Origin: Nageia nagi
Taxonomy: Eukaryota > Pinophyta
DNA length: 64,000 bases
Direction of reading: 5' to 3'
Assembly: GCA_050084985.1 (NCBI GenBank)
Contig: JBITNC010000001.1
Coordinates: 145,638,001 to 145,702,000, forward strand
The notes under the pieces are model-generated. The model was given only the letters and a program-made list of their open reading frames with translations, was not told the origin of the DNA and did not search any database. The position numbers and the translations under genes are program-made. Below, piece by piece: positions 1-11,660 of this stretch. Every line of letters starts with the position of its first letter. Position 1 is the stretch's first letter.

Positions 1-2404
1 TTATTTTCACTATATTCATCTTACATCAAATTACATCCTATTTGTTCATGTGGGTATCAACTCCATTAGATGTTATAGGATTTAGAGGAGTGTTTGACAT
101 CAAGTCTCTTTTTTTCCTATTTTCACTTTACTTTTTCCTTTATACTTGTAATTGGAATTAGAAGGGACCTTTCCTTATTTTCCAATAGTGCTAGGGGATC
201 CTTAAACTCAATGGTTTTAACTATCTCAATTGTACCTACTCCCTTCCCTTTAGTGTTAAAAGTATATAAAAGGATTTTCTTTTTCTTTGCTAAAGGCTCC
301 AAGATGTCTTTAGTATCCTAGAAATCAAATTACTTAATTTATGAATCTTATTGAACTTATATTTTAGTTCCAAACTCCATCGTATCTTGTGAAGCTTTAG
401 GCTTCTCCTACTCCATGGGTTGTATGGGATTTTGGGAATCTTTCAACTCCTTCTACTTTAAGGGCTCCATGTGCTCTTTAGGAACTATGTTCTTGGGTGA
501 ATTTGCTCCCCCATACTTAGAATCATCTCCATTGATATAAATATAATATTTAATAATAATAATAAATTCCTTCAACTCCATTAGGGATACCACCATCATG
601 GGATTATCCTTTTTACCCTTATTTGATAGGAATGAGGGTAAAAAACTCTAAATTTCATACCCTTCACTTATTTTCTAGTCCAATATATACTTTCAAAGTG
701 TTAAGCTCCAAATTTTCAATCTCCTCATTAGATATATTCTTTATTTTCTTCATTTAGGAAGTGCCTTCACTCCCACATATATTATTTGTAACATCAAACA
801 TGTAACCATTCCCTTTTATCCTCTTTAAAGTCAATTACTAGAATTATTTCTTATAATTTTAGCTGGGTGATTATTTTCATAAATGAACTTATTCCTACCT
901 TATTAGATATAGGGTGTCACCTAAAGATATATCAAATCTTGATACAATGGAATATCCAAATTTTTCTTTTTCAATAAGGTTATTGATTTCTTTATTCAAG
1001 TGAAGAGAAAAGAAGGAAAACATACCTTCCTATCTTTCAATCTCAAGTTCTTCATCATAATGATGTGTGGTTCATATACATGAGTAGGTTTCCTCTTTAT
1101 GGTGAAGTTTTAAATTATCTGGTTAGTCATCTAATCCCAAGGCCTTGGGAGCTACTACTACTCATATTCTAAATTTTCCTTCTCAAATACATCACCTTCC
1201 TCCTAGAAGTCACCAAGCTTAGGAATTTCACCTTTGCTATCACTTCTTTAAAGAAGTTCACCCAAATAGATTTAAGCATGGGAAATTCATCTCTACATGC
1301 CTTGTACACCCTTCATAAGAAATCCATATCATGGCCATGATATCACTTAAAAAATTTAGCAACCCCTCGTCACTAGAAGCATTTCTATACCCTTTTGTTT
1401 TCCTTAATCTCATGAATGTTACTTATTTCTTCCTACTTTATTTTCCCCATACTTATGATTGTTAAAGTTACAAATGAGGGATAAATCTAAAATAATTAGA
1501 GTGATGGTAATTCTAGCACCTTCCACCATCTCCTTAATAAATCATCATATCTCTTGAGCTTTAGTGTATGTCATCATACATAAGCAATCACATCATGGCA
1601 TCATGCATGGTACATAGTGGTGTGATAAATCTCATGTCACCTGAGCCATATGATCAATATCCCTCTATTTTACATTTCCAATCCTCTATATTATGTTAAA
1701 TACATCGTATCCTCCACCTCACCATACAATGTGGATGGTGGGGCCTCTAAGAAGAGGTTTTCAAATAGATCAAAAATAGTTTGGTCCAAGGTTAGGTGTA
1801 AATTTAAATAAACATTCATGTTATCCTTAATGGATTTGATTCTCTTTTCTAGGATTTTATCTATAGGCATGTTACATTCTTAGAAAATTCATCTATTTCT
1901 CTCCTTTTAGAGTGCCTTGATAATATGTTGTACCATCAAGCTTCATGATTTTGTCAAATTTTCTCTCCTACTACTTGGGACCCATTGTTCTCTAAGTCAT
2001 ATATCTAATAATAATTCCCATTAAATACTTAACACCCCACTTTAAGTTTACCATTCTTATGAGAAAATTATGCAATGCATGAATAAATATCTAATTATTT
2101 ATTCCTTTAATCCATACATAACATACTAGTTAGGGAAAATAATTCCTCTTTTTTGAGGTTATCATTGGTCATGATACCATTCAAAATGATTTCCCATATG
2201 AAGTTGGATATATTTAAAATAAGTTCTTAAGATCATACCTTACTTCAAAGTACTTTTGTAGCATCCTTCTTATTAATATTCAATGTTTCATAACTAATTT
2301 TAACTGAGAAATCAAATTTTTGTACCTTTCGTTACTACCCAATTATAAAAATTATTCTCATTTGAGGGGAAGATTTTATAAATATGCACTTATTCCTTGA
2401 TATG
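1..2404. other. Decayed unassigned sequence
   Basis: No intact gene is visible. The minus strand keeps one long frame from about 1,872 down to 1,455 that is broken only by nonsense codons, and shorter readable frames down to about 900. This suggests an old coding remnant, probably of a transposable element. I do not recognise a domain in it. The small plus-strand frame at 94-321 is T-rich and has no protein-like features. Its right limit is the LTR of element A. Confidence 0.4.
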
Positions 2405-3071
2405 TGTAGACCCTAAATAATGTAATAATATGATTAATTAGGGGAATTAACACATGTATTATTTGGTCTATTAGTTTGTTGACATAAAGCAAGAATATGA
2501 AATAGGAGATTAAGCATACAACTTCATTCTATTAACATACATATTCAATTGATTACCGAAATCAAGAACATTTGATATTACATGCATTAGAACAATGTCG
2601 ATGCCCTAGTAATAATACGTTATCGATGTCATGTTAAGGATGAAATTAAATATGCAATTAAAGATAAAATGAAAAGCAAATAGATGATTTATCAATATAA
2701 CAAAAGTATGATAATATTCAAGATAAAAAATTTGCTTGTTACATATAAGAAGCCCTTGCAAAGGTTTTCTTTGCAAATGATATTCGAATCCTTGATTCTC
2801 TATCTAATATTTGGTTGATAGAGGCCTTGAGATATTCTTCTCCCTATCTAGTCTCCTCCTAATGATAATCCCATCTATCTCTTTTAATGTATTGAATGCC
2901 TTTATATAGGGATGCTTGTATTAAAGGATTTGACCTCTTGTATATGCCACAAGGGTCAAATACATGACCTACACCTTTTTAAGATATTTTTAATCCCTTT
3001 TTAAATAATAAATTATTAAGGGATTTAAATGATTTATTAAATATATAAAGGCTCATTTTGAGGTGTATACA
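2405..3071 (-). repeat. 3' LTR of element A
   Basis: It is 667 bp. It starts TGTAGACCC and ends GGTGTATACA on the plus strand; relatives in the window end GTCTACA, giving the short inverted ends TGTAGAC/GTCTACA typical of LTRs. It aligns along nearly its whole length with the copies at 9,557 and 10,206, including the shared phrases CCTAAATAATG near one end and CATTTTGAGGTGT near the other. The copy at 9,557 is clearly closer to it than the copy at 10,206. Confidence 0.85.
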
Positions 3072-3085
3072 TTTGGCCCTCTTTG
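3072..3085 (-). other. Polypurine tract of element A
   Basis: On the minus strand a purine-rich run, AAAGAGGGCCAAA, ends exactly at the first base of the 3' LTR (TGTATAC). The related copy at 10,851 has AAATAGGGGCAAA in the same place. This is the expected plus-strand primer site and sets the orientation. Confidence 0.7.
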
Positions 3086-3693
3086 GATGTGTGATTGAAT
3101 CAATGAAATTAAATGTCAAAAAAAGAAGTGTAGCTAAGATATAAGAGAAAAATTTCTAATCTTTTTACTGATGGTGAATGAATGATGTTGAGAGTCCTTA
3201 CACTACCCCCCTTTTGACTTGGGTGCCCTAGGAAAGATCCTTCAATGGAGTAGCCAAGGCAAAAGCTATTGAAGAAGTTATCTCTAGGAATATTTTTTTG
3301 ATGATGTTTGGATGAATGTAGATATCCATATCCAAAGCTGAAGATGGAAGATATGATGTGCCTCCTTTATACTATTTCAATTATGAATCTAGTCATATTG
3401 TTGTATTAGATACTAGGTAATTAGATGCACTTATGTCCATGCCTAAAAATAGAGAGGTTATCCTTTATATGGGTGGAAATGGTAATGAAATGTATGCTAT
3501 TGGTATCCTAGGAGATAGTGATCATGGTGCTGGTGCCTAAGTTTTTATTATGATTTTCATCTATTCTTCTGGATCTATGCACCTACAATGAAGTGTTAGC
3601 CAAAAAATGGTGATGGATGCATAGTAAGATTCATTGTTCATCATAGATGATCCAATTTCACCAATCTTACTCATGATTGCATCATCAATTTAT

Positions 3694-4110
3694 CTTTTAA
3701 GTGAGTGAACTCTCACAAGCCATTACAATGACTATCAATGATCATACATTTATATGTATATGATCTAAAGATATTATGATTTAGATGGGTTAAAAATAAA
3801 ATCATATGTTTACACAACAAAATGTATCATCCATTAGAGATGATCCATTATCAACAAATTGCTAATAGCTACATAATTGATTTACTTTTAAGTGAGTGAA
3901 CTCTCACTAACTATTTTGTTGGCCATTAATGACCATACATTTTGTATGTATATGATCCAAAGATAGCATGATTTAGATGGGTTCAAAGAAAAAACCATGT
4001 GGATACATAACAAAATGTATCATCTATTTACTTTTAAGCAAGTGAACTCTCACTAGCTATTTTGTCAGCCATCGATGATCATGCATTTGATGTTCATGAT
4101 ATGAAGACAT
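3694..4110. repeat. Three imperfect tandem units before the 3' LTR of A
   Basis: A unit beginning CTTTTAAGTGAGTGAACTC recurs at about 3,694, 3,885 and 4,031, so the spacings are about 191 and 146 bp. Each unit continues through a version of ATGATCATACATTT and TGATTTAGATGGGTT. The related internal fragment at 10.85-11.66 kb carries one full unit and the start of a second. Tandem repeats between the coding region and the 3' LTR are known from several plant Ty3/gypsy lineages. Confidence 0.7.
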
Positions 4111-7100
4111 TAGGCATGCAAATAAAAGATGAAATAAATATGATATAAACAATATTATGGTATTTGGATGAATTAGATTAACAAAAATCCTATAAGATGT
4201 ATCCAAGTAGTGTTCAAGGAGGACCATGGCTTAAGGACTCATTAGTGTTCACACGGTTTATACTTATGGTTTTAAATACTCAAATGAAATGACAGAAGTA
4301 TAGGAACATGCAAGAGATAAATTACCTAATAGCTAGAATGGAAGAATTATGGAAGTTTAGACTTGTATCATTTTGGAATGAGGTCCTACATTATCGATGC
4401 CCTAAAATAGGCCAAATTACCTAATCATCTCTTCAAAAAAGCTAATCTTGGTTGTTCTCTAATGTTATTCCTACACAAAGTTTAGATAATAACATAGAAA
4501 AAAAATAACAAGAAAACAAGGATGTTTATCTCTTGGAACTGCATGCCGCTAGTAGCATGGAATATGGCCAATGAGTTGTCACATAAAATGTAGTTAGCAT
4601 AAATAAATGAAATTTACTTTTAGAATGTATATGTGGCTACATGTGAGCAACATGTAAGAGGATTAAAATTTGACCTATTAGATGGTTAGATTAACAAGTC
4701 ATAATGTAATTTATATGTGATGTCCTTAAGATTATGTATCATTTATCATGTGGTAAATCAAGAAATAATTAAGATTAATAAGTGCATTAAAAAGCACCAT
4801 TAACTCATGCAAACTTACACCATTGATGCCCTATTATTTAGTATAATTTTAAATCAAAAATCAAGAATGGATGGGATGCATCCTTAAATTTTAGGAAATG
4901 TTCAAATAAATTCTAGGGTTAAATTAGAGATAAAGTCTATCAATATCACACACAACTCAAAGAAATATACATTGTCAACACCATGCAAATGGTAATTTTT
5001 AGTATTCAAAAAAGGATGGGAGGGATTTAAAATTTTTGCAAGGCAAATTAGCCCTCCACATAAAGATTCAAGAGTTGTATGCATAAAAAGAGGTGATGCC
5101 CTAGTTTTTGGGACCAAAAGTAAACTTATGAAAGACAAAAATGAGCCAAAAAGTCTCATTTTGTCTTTGACACTTAAATGAAGTTGGATATTTGATCTCT
5201 CAATCATTTAAGCCATGAAGTGCTGCTTGTGTGTCATTTGATTGATTATTTCTTACATAGGAGGGACAAGAATTATCAAGAGAGAACTTAGGATTGACTA
5301 GTGACCATTTTGAGTGATCTAGACATGGTTAGAGTTGACTAGAGGAGTATTAGGTAGCTTATCATGGGGGGGATGGGGAACCTAGCAAAATACATCTATA
5401 GCCTTCCCTTTGAGCATGTGGTAAGTAACATGTATCTTGATTTTAATTATTATATAGGCTAGCTCCCCTATCCCACATTTATCTAGGAGGTCATCTAACT
5501 TCTGAGTACATTTATTACCTCCTAGATAAATGTGGGCTAGGGGAGCTAGCCTATGTAGGCATATTGTAGGTGGATGTGCCACTCCTCATAGTAGTAGTTG
5601 AGAGATGAGACCAATATTATTGCTCATTTCACCTTCCCATTGATGAAATGATAGTAACTTTAAAGGATGTGAATTAGATCTAGGGTATACCCATCAGGGG
5701 TGGGTTGGTGTGGTAGTGTGAGATGGGGGATGATAACACTCATGGGGCTCAATGTTTATGGTTCACAAGCTCAGATGATCATGATTGGGATCATTGATTA
5801 GTGAGAATCATAGAGGGATGTAGGTATCCTAGAGTGGGGAGACATTTGAGACTACAAATGGTAGCCATTATCACCACATTCTTATATTTGGATAAGAGCC
5901 ACTTGATATTTCCACTTAGATTGACATGGATAGTGCGAGAGATATGCGCATGAGGTAGATAATTTTCTTGGGGGCCAATAGTATTATCTCAATTGTATCA
6001 TGACTTGTATACTTTCATCAACATTAAAAAGGTCAACATGATAATTTCTCATGCAAGCATCCTATAGGTTTAGGCCAATGAGCATATAGCAATGGTGAGG
6101 TTGATTGGGCTCCAGAGAGTCATAGATGACCCAGTAGATGTAGCTTTGGTTTACTAAATGGGTCCATTTGGTGGGTAAAAGCCACCATAATATATGGAGG
6201 TATGGATGAGGTAGGTGAATGGCCTACAAGAGGTCAATATTGTGTGTATGGGCTATGTAGACTATGCATGGTATGATGATGCACACCATTTGGCATGGGT
6301 TAGATAGTCCCACTTCTTCCAGACTCGATAGAAGATTATGGAGCCATATCATCTAGAGTGCATTCTGAGGTAGTTTGGGGTATTACAACATATTTTGATT
6401 ATGCCCCCAGTATAACGAAGATACCATGTAGAGCAGGATGTACTTATTGATGGTGTGGATATGCTAGTATGGACAACTAAGTGGGGAGAGCCAAAGGCTC
6501 TAGATGCCCTAGTAATGTGATGTTGGCAACAAGGATTGCCCCTAGCTATATAATATGGTGGATAGGAGTATGTATGGGCCCATTAGACTTGGATGAGGTA
6601 CATAGTGGTAGTGTTAGGAGAGTGCACTCTAGGAGCAATGCATCTAGTAGTGGGGCTAGTATACACCTATAGTGGTGGATGATGTAGGGCTACAGCCCAT
6701 GTATATTCATGATGTAAAATTTTGACTCAAAGATATATATGATTTATTTATGGATTGAACACTCTTTATTTTATTTATTTATTTTTTTAACTTTGTGTTA
6801 TATTTGAATGGTTGACATTGGACACACACAAATGCATTATGAACCCTAAAAACTAACTTTTAAACATTATATCCTAGGAAACCCATGGCATAGGAATCCT
6901 AAAATAGAGATAGCAGGGCATTAGTGCCATGTAAAGAGATAATTTGGATCCCTAGATTGTATACATAGGAAGGAATGGTAGATAAAAATTAGACAAAACA
7001 CTGGATCAGTGTACTCACAAAATGAGAAAGAAAAAAGACATAAAAATACCCTAGCTACTAATATACACTGATTGTGATATCAAAAAAAGATCAAGGAATA

Positions 7101-7111
7101 AATTTATGTAC
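4111..7111. other. Internal region of A without recognisable genes
   Basis: Position alone says protease, RT and integrase should lie here on the minus strand, but I can read none of their motifs. The stretch from about 5.2 to 6.7 kb is richer in G on the plus strand than its surroundings and may be unrelated inserted DNA. It contains a strong hairpin at 5,454-5,554. The open frames at 4,902-5,207, 5,382-5,582 and 6,481-6,672 have no recognisable domain and I do not call them genes. Confidence 0.4.
5454..5554. repeat. Near-perfect 38-bp inverted repeat (hairpin)
   Basis: The arms 5,454-5,491 and 5,517-5,554 are reverse complements with one mismatch in 38, separated by 25 bp. The left arm starts ATAGGCTAGCTCCCC and the right arm ends GGGAGCTAGCCTAT. 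The arms are more GC-rich than the surrounding sequence. No flanking target duplication is obvious. It could be a small inverted duplication or a hairpin RNA source. Confidence 0.85.
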
Positions 7112-9491
7112 CTAGGGAGTTTTCTTCACCCAAGTAAACCTTGCAAAAGTAGTTACAAAAAGGGGCACTTTTGTACTAATCATCCCTACATCGTTGTTGC
7201 CTTGAAAGTAAGAATTCATGCCATTAACATTACTCCATTTTATTTTATTCCAATTCTTATTTAGAGGAAGATGTCTATATGCATGAGTGTTAGCTAAAAA
7301 CAAATATAAATTATGGGAAATACTCACTATATCAATGCATCCTTGAGATTGTGAAGATGGTAGGGGATTATTGAATACCCCTAGTTTTACATTGTCTAGA
7401 TGTACAAGTCCCACCTATTCAAATGGATTTGGATCCATCCTGATTACTCCATTAGCAATGAAGTATTTTATAATATTATGAAGAGTCTTGCTATCCTAGG
7501 TTAGATGATCAAGTACCCTATGATAATTTTAAAATTCTTCATAGTGAAAATTTTTAGGCACACCATTAGTAAACTTAGGCTGAATAATAGGAGGCAATTT
7601 TATTAGTTCCTCATCTAATAATACATTCAAAATATTATCAATGGCATCAGTCAAAGGAGTATATTGGTGAGTATGTTTTGGTGAATAACTACCTTATTTA
7701 TTACATGCAACATGATTTGCTTCAACCTTAGTTTCATTTTTTAGTAATAGGTTTTGCAAGTGAAGCATGATCAACATGTTTCATAGAATTCAATTTTTTA
7801 ATGCATATCTCCTTTTTTGGTGAAAATGTTGATCATATATCCTAAATATATATCTTTATTAGAGATGAAAAATAGATTATATATAGGTGAGAGACCATCC
7901 AAAAAAATATACTTGAGTTCATGTTCATCCATGGTGATTTTATTAGCAGTTTGTTTCCATACCTTCACAAAATCCTTCACTAATTTGTTAGGGAGTTATT
8001 TAATTTTGCACAAGTCCTTAAGATAAACCTTATTAATAATGTTATAACCATAATTATGTAAAAATATGTGAATCAAATCCTCATACCTATCAATATTGCT
8101 TTTGGAAAGCTAGAAGTACCATTTGAGAGCCTCATATTTCAAACTATAAGAAAACAACTTAGCCAACAAATCTTGATCATGCATATATTCTATAGCTTCT
8201 TTATGAAATTTATGAACATGAATCCTAGGGTCCTACATACCATCAAAATAGTATATTTTACACTCTTTTTCCCATGGATTATTTTGGCAAGAATTCTAGT
8301 AGTAAGGGGTCTTTTTAAACATGAAAGGAAATCATCTTCATCACTCATAATGTTGTTAGATCCTACATTGGTTTTTGGGGATGGTTGTGGGGGAGAAGGA
8401 TGTTGTTGTGTATTGTTTGGTGTTTGAAGTGGAGTATTTTGTTTTTAAAAAATTCATTAGTATGATTCACCCTATCTTGTTTAAGTTCATGCAATACTCC
8501 CACCATGATTTCTAATTGTTCAGATGGAGGTTGTTTATGCCAATCAATTTTTTCTTGGATATCCATAATGACACATACCTTAAGCTCATGTTCTTTGTGA
8601 GTCCAAGTTGGTTGTAGCTTAAAGGCTTATCTAATAACTTTAGTAAGTTGTTGTTTAATAAGAATTTTAATTTCATCATCAGATATAAGAATTTGACCTT
8701 TACCTTTTTTTTCTCTATTGAAGTTACATGGATTAAGGATCAAAATGCTATAGGATTCTTCCTCTTCATCCTCATGTTTTAACTGATCATCACTTCTGAA
8801 AATATATTCCCTATGCCATGGTTGTTCTAACTCAACATTGACCCCAGGCTCTACTCTATTAGAATCTACATTGTTTGCATCATGCTAATATTCAAGCATA
8901 CCACCCACATTGTGTGTTTCATGAGTAAGATGGAGATGTTTCAAAGATTCCTTATAAAGGAAAAAAGCTATATTTGGATTATATAGCTTTGGAGTGGTTA
9001 CCAAGTAAATTTCCATCTATAAGAAGTTCTACTATAATATAAGTGTTATTACAAATAAAAAATTGTAGCCTTTCTTTATTAGATAATACTTATTGAATGG
9101 ATTGAGCATGGTAGGGAATCCTATCAAGATAAGGGAGTTCATCATCATTAGAGGGTTCTAGATTACAAACCACATTATTCAAGTTGCTAGGATCAAGAAT
9201 AGCATAGCAATTGGGAGTTTCTCCAATAATGGATATTCATTTACCAAAATATAAAGATTCAGAATCCTAGATAGTATTAGGAGGGGGGATTTGAAAAGGT
9301 AATTTGGGATTGATCCAAAGTATTTTTCTAACCTCTAAAAATTATACTTTGGATTTAGATACTTTAGGGTTATCTAGGTTAAGATCCATCTTTGGGATAT
9401 AAGCAAAATAAACCCTAGTTTTATCTTACACTTCGGATACTGTTTGGATAACTTCCTCTTTGGATAGAAATAGTAGTGAAAATGGATTCAT
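7112..9491 (-). pseudogene. gag remnant of element A
   Basis: Retroelement capsid/nucleocapsid gene, read on the minus strand from an ATG at 9,491, 56 bases after the 5' LTR. The N-terminal part is long and acidic (DEEEESYSI near 8,770). The capsid core follows near 8,290-7,800: DPRIHVHKF, LLAKLFSYSL, ALKWYF, SNIDRYEDLI and VKVWKQTANKI in the order seen in plant Ty3/gypsy gag. A gag C-terminal block near 7,650-7,430 reads YTPLTDAIDNIL, then NYHRVLDHL and a decayed zinc-knuckle-like stretch. Several in-frame stops and at least two frame changes kill it. The family is clear; the lineage is not. Confidence 0.75.
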
Positions 9492-9546
9492 GATGTTACA
9501 AAAGGATTTTTCCCTAGATGATGACCTAGGTGTGTAAGAATATTAA

Positions 9547-9556
9547 GTTCACCAAA
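9547..9556 (-). other. Primer-binding-site-like sequence of A
   Basis: On the minus strand TTTGGTGAAC follows directly after the end of the 5' LTR. The LTR copy at 10,206 is followed by TTTTGGTGAACC, so the site is shared. It is not the usual plant initiator-Met site TGGTATCAGAGC that elements D, E and the copia element carry. The primer tRNA would end GGTTCACCA; I cannot assign it. Confidence 0.55.
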
Positions 9557-10178
9557 TTTAGACCCTAAATAATGCAATAATATGGTTAATTAGGGGAATT
9601 AACACATGCACTATTTTGTCTATTAGTTTGTTGACATAAAATAGGAATATGATAATAGGAGAGTAAGCATATAGGTTCTTTCTATTAACATACATATTCA
9701 ATTTATTAATAAAAGCATACATTAATAAAAATTGATATTACATGCACTAGAATGATTTCGATGCCCTTGTAACAACATGCCACCAGTGTCATGTTAAGAA
9801 TGAAATTAAAGATGCGATGAAAGATAAAATGAAAAGTTAACAAATGATTTATCAATATAAAAAAAGTATGATAATGTTTGAGATAAGAAATTCACTTGTT
9901 ACAAATAAGAAACCCTTGTAAATGTTTGCTCTATAAATGATGTTTGAGACCTTGATTCTCTATTTGATCTTCGATTGACAAAGGCCTTGATATCTTCTAC
10001 TCCCTATCTAGTCTCCTTTTGATGATAATCCCATCTATCTATTTTAATGTATTGAATGCCTTTATATAGGGATGTTTCTATTATAGGATTTGAACCCTTG
10101 TATATGCCACAAGGGTCAAATACATGGCCTACACCTTTTTTTAGATATTTTTTAATCCCTTTTAAATAATACATTATT
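9557..10178 (-). repeat. 5' LTR of element A, outer end missing
   Basis: It starts TTTAGACCC, the counterpart of TGTAGACCC in the 3' LTR, and follows that LTR closely until about 10,178. There the last ~60 bp, including the GGTGTNTACA terminus, are missing. Beyond the break lies a PBS-like sequence belonging to the next LTR copy. Confidence 0.8.
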
Positions 10179-10193
10179 GGATAATGCACTATT

Positions 10194-10205
10194 GGTTCAC
10201 CAAAA
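10194..10205 (-). other. PBS-like sequence beside LTR copy 3
   Basis: Minus strand TTTTGGTGAACC follows the end of the LTR at 10,206 and matches the site after the 5' LTR of element A. Only about 15 more bases of leader follow before the broken end of the A LTR. Confidence 0.5.
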
Positions 10206-10850
10206 TGTAGATGCTAAATAATGAGATTAATAGAAATGGGGTTGATTAATGCACTATTGCTCTACTTTGTGAATATTGATGCATATATAAGAAATATGGT
10301 AATGACATGTAATAGGAATCCAATAGTGTTTACTTAGATTCAATATTCATTTTGTTAATCAAAAAATTTACAAAGAATAGATAATACTTTTGTGAACAAG
10401 TACATCATCAACACTCTAGAATTGATGTAGCACTAGCATCATAATATGAGTACAATTACAAATGCAAAAAAGAATGTAGCAATTAGTGAATTAATGAATA
10501 ATCAAATGATGATTATACATCCGAACTTTATAGAATAATAGACACACAATATAGATAGACAAAGCAAGTTGCAATCCTTCAAATGATCTTCAATTAATAA
10601 TCCTTGTATTGGCTTGAAATGATTATTTACCCATGATTTACTCATGATCCTATAGGTCATCAAATGATGCCTTTATATATGATACAAGTTTACATGACTT
10701 TGATATTTTTACCAAATGTACATTCCACAAGGGTAAAATACATGGCCTACACCTTTTTTTATATATTTGAAATCCCTATTTAAATAATACATTATTAAGG
10801 GATTAAAATGATTTATTAAATACATAAAAGTTCATTTTGAGGTGTCTACA
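10206..10850 (-). repeat. Third, diverged LTR copy related to A
   Basis: It is 645 bp and starts TGTAGATGC, ending GGTGTCTACA on the plus strand. It shares both ends with the A LTRs but differs much more in the middle, so it belongs to a related element rather than to A itself. It is flanked by a purine tract on one side and a PBS-like site on the other, an unusual pairing for a single LTR. Confidence 0.75.
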
Positions 10851-11660
10851 TTTGCCCCTATTTGGATGTGTGATTGAAGTAATGAAACTACATGTCCAAA
10901 GAAGAAGTGTAGGAGAAGCATAAAAGAAAAGTTTTTGATCCTTTTGCTACTGCTAATTGAATGATGAGGGTCCTTATTTTTCCACGTTTTTGGCTTGGGT
11001 GCTGTAGGAAAGATCCTTAAGTGGAGTAGCCAAGGCAAAAGCTACTAAGAAGTTATCTTCAAGAATACTATTTGGATGATTGTAGAAATCCATATCAAAA
11101 GCTAGAGATGGAAGATATGATGTACCTCCTTTATACTATTTTAATCATGAATTTGGCCATTCCATTATGTTAGATATTAGGAATCAGATGCACTTATGTT
11201 CGTGCCTCAAAATAGAGAGGTTATGCTTTGAATGGGTGGAAATAGTAATGAAATGTACAATAGTGGCATCCTAAAAGGAAGTGAGCACAGTACTGGCACC
11301 TTGATTTTATCTATAATTTTCTTCTATTCACTTGGATCTATGTACTTGCAATGAAATTTTAGCTAAAAAATAAAGATATGGATGGACAATAATCTGAGTA
11401 ATCCATAAGAGATTATCCAATATTAGCAAGCTCACTTATGGCTACATTGCCCTTTTGTCTTTTAAGTGAGTGACCTCTCACTAGCCTTATTGATATCCAT
11501 TGATGATCATATGTTTATATGTATATGATCCAAAGAGAGTATGCTTTAGATGGGTTCAAAGAAAAGACCATGTGGATACATAACAAAATGTATCATTCAT
11601 TAGAGATGATCCAATATCAACAAATTACTAACGATTGTATCATTAAGTTACTTTTAAGTG
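10851..11660 (-). mobile_element. 3' internal fragment of an A-related element
   Basis: This stretch aligns with 3,072-3,895, the region between coding and 3' LTR of element A. It begins with the same purine tract (minus AAATAGGGGCAAA) and keeps long shared phrases such as GGAGTAGCCAAGGCAAAAGCT. It carries one copy of the tandem unit starting CTTTTAAGTGAGTGA and stops abruptly inside the second. No coding sequence is present. The break at about 11,660 marks a deletion or a later junction. Confidence 0.75.

Larger units (their letters stand above)
2405..10178 (-). mobile_element. Element A: gag-bearing LTR retrotransposon, decayed
   Basis: Two related LTRs flank about 6.5 kb of internal DNA. 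Orientation is minus, by three signals. A purine-rich tract (minus strand AAAGAGGGCCAAA) abuts the left LTR. A PBS-like TTTGGTGAAC follows the right LTR. The only recognisable coding, a gag remnant, lies next to the right LTR on the minus strand. No protease, reverse transcriptase or integrase could be read between the gag and the 3' repeats, so this looks like a non-autonomous, gag-only or pol-deleted member of the Ty3/gypsy group. The 5' LTR lacks its outer ~60 bp where it meets another LTR copy, so no target duplication can be checked. Confidence 0.75.

Noticed and set aside
8068-8427. 119-codon plus-strand open frame
   Set aside because: It is the complement of the gag capsid core of element A, which has recognisable motifs on the minus strand.
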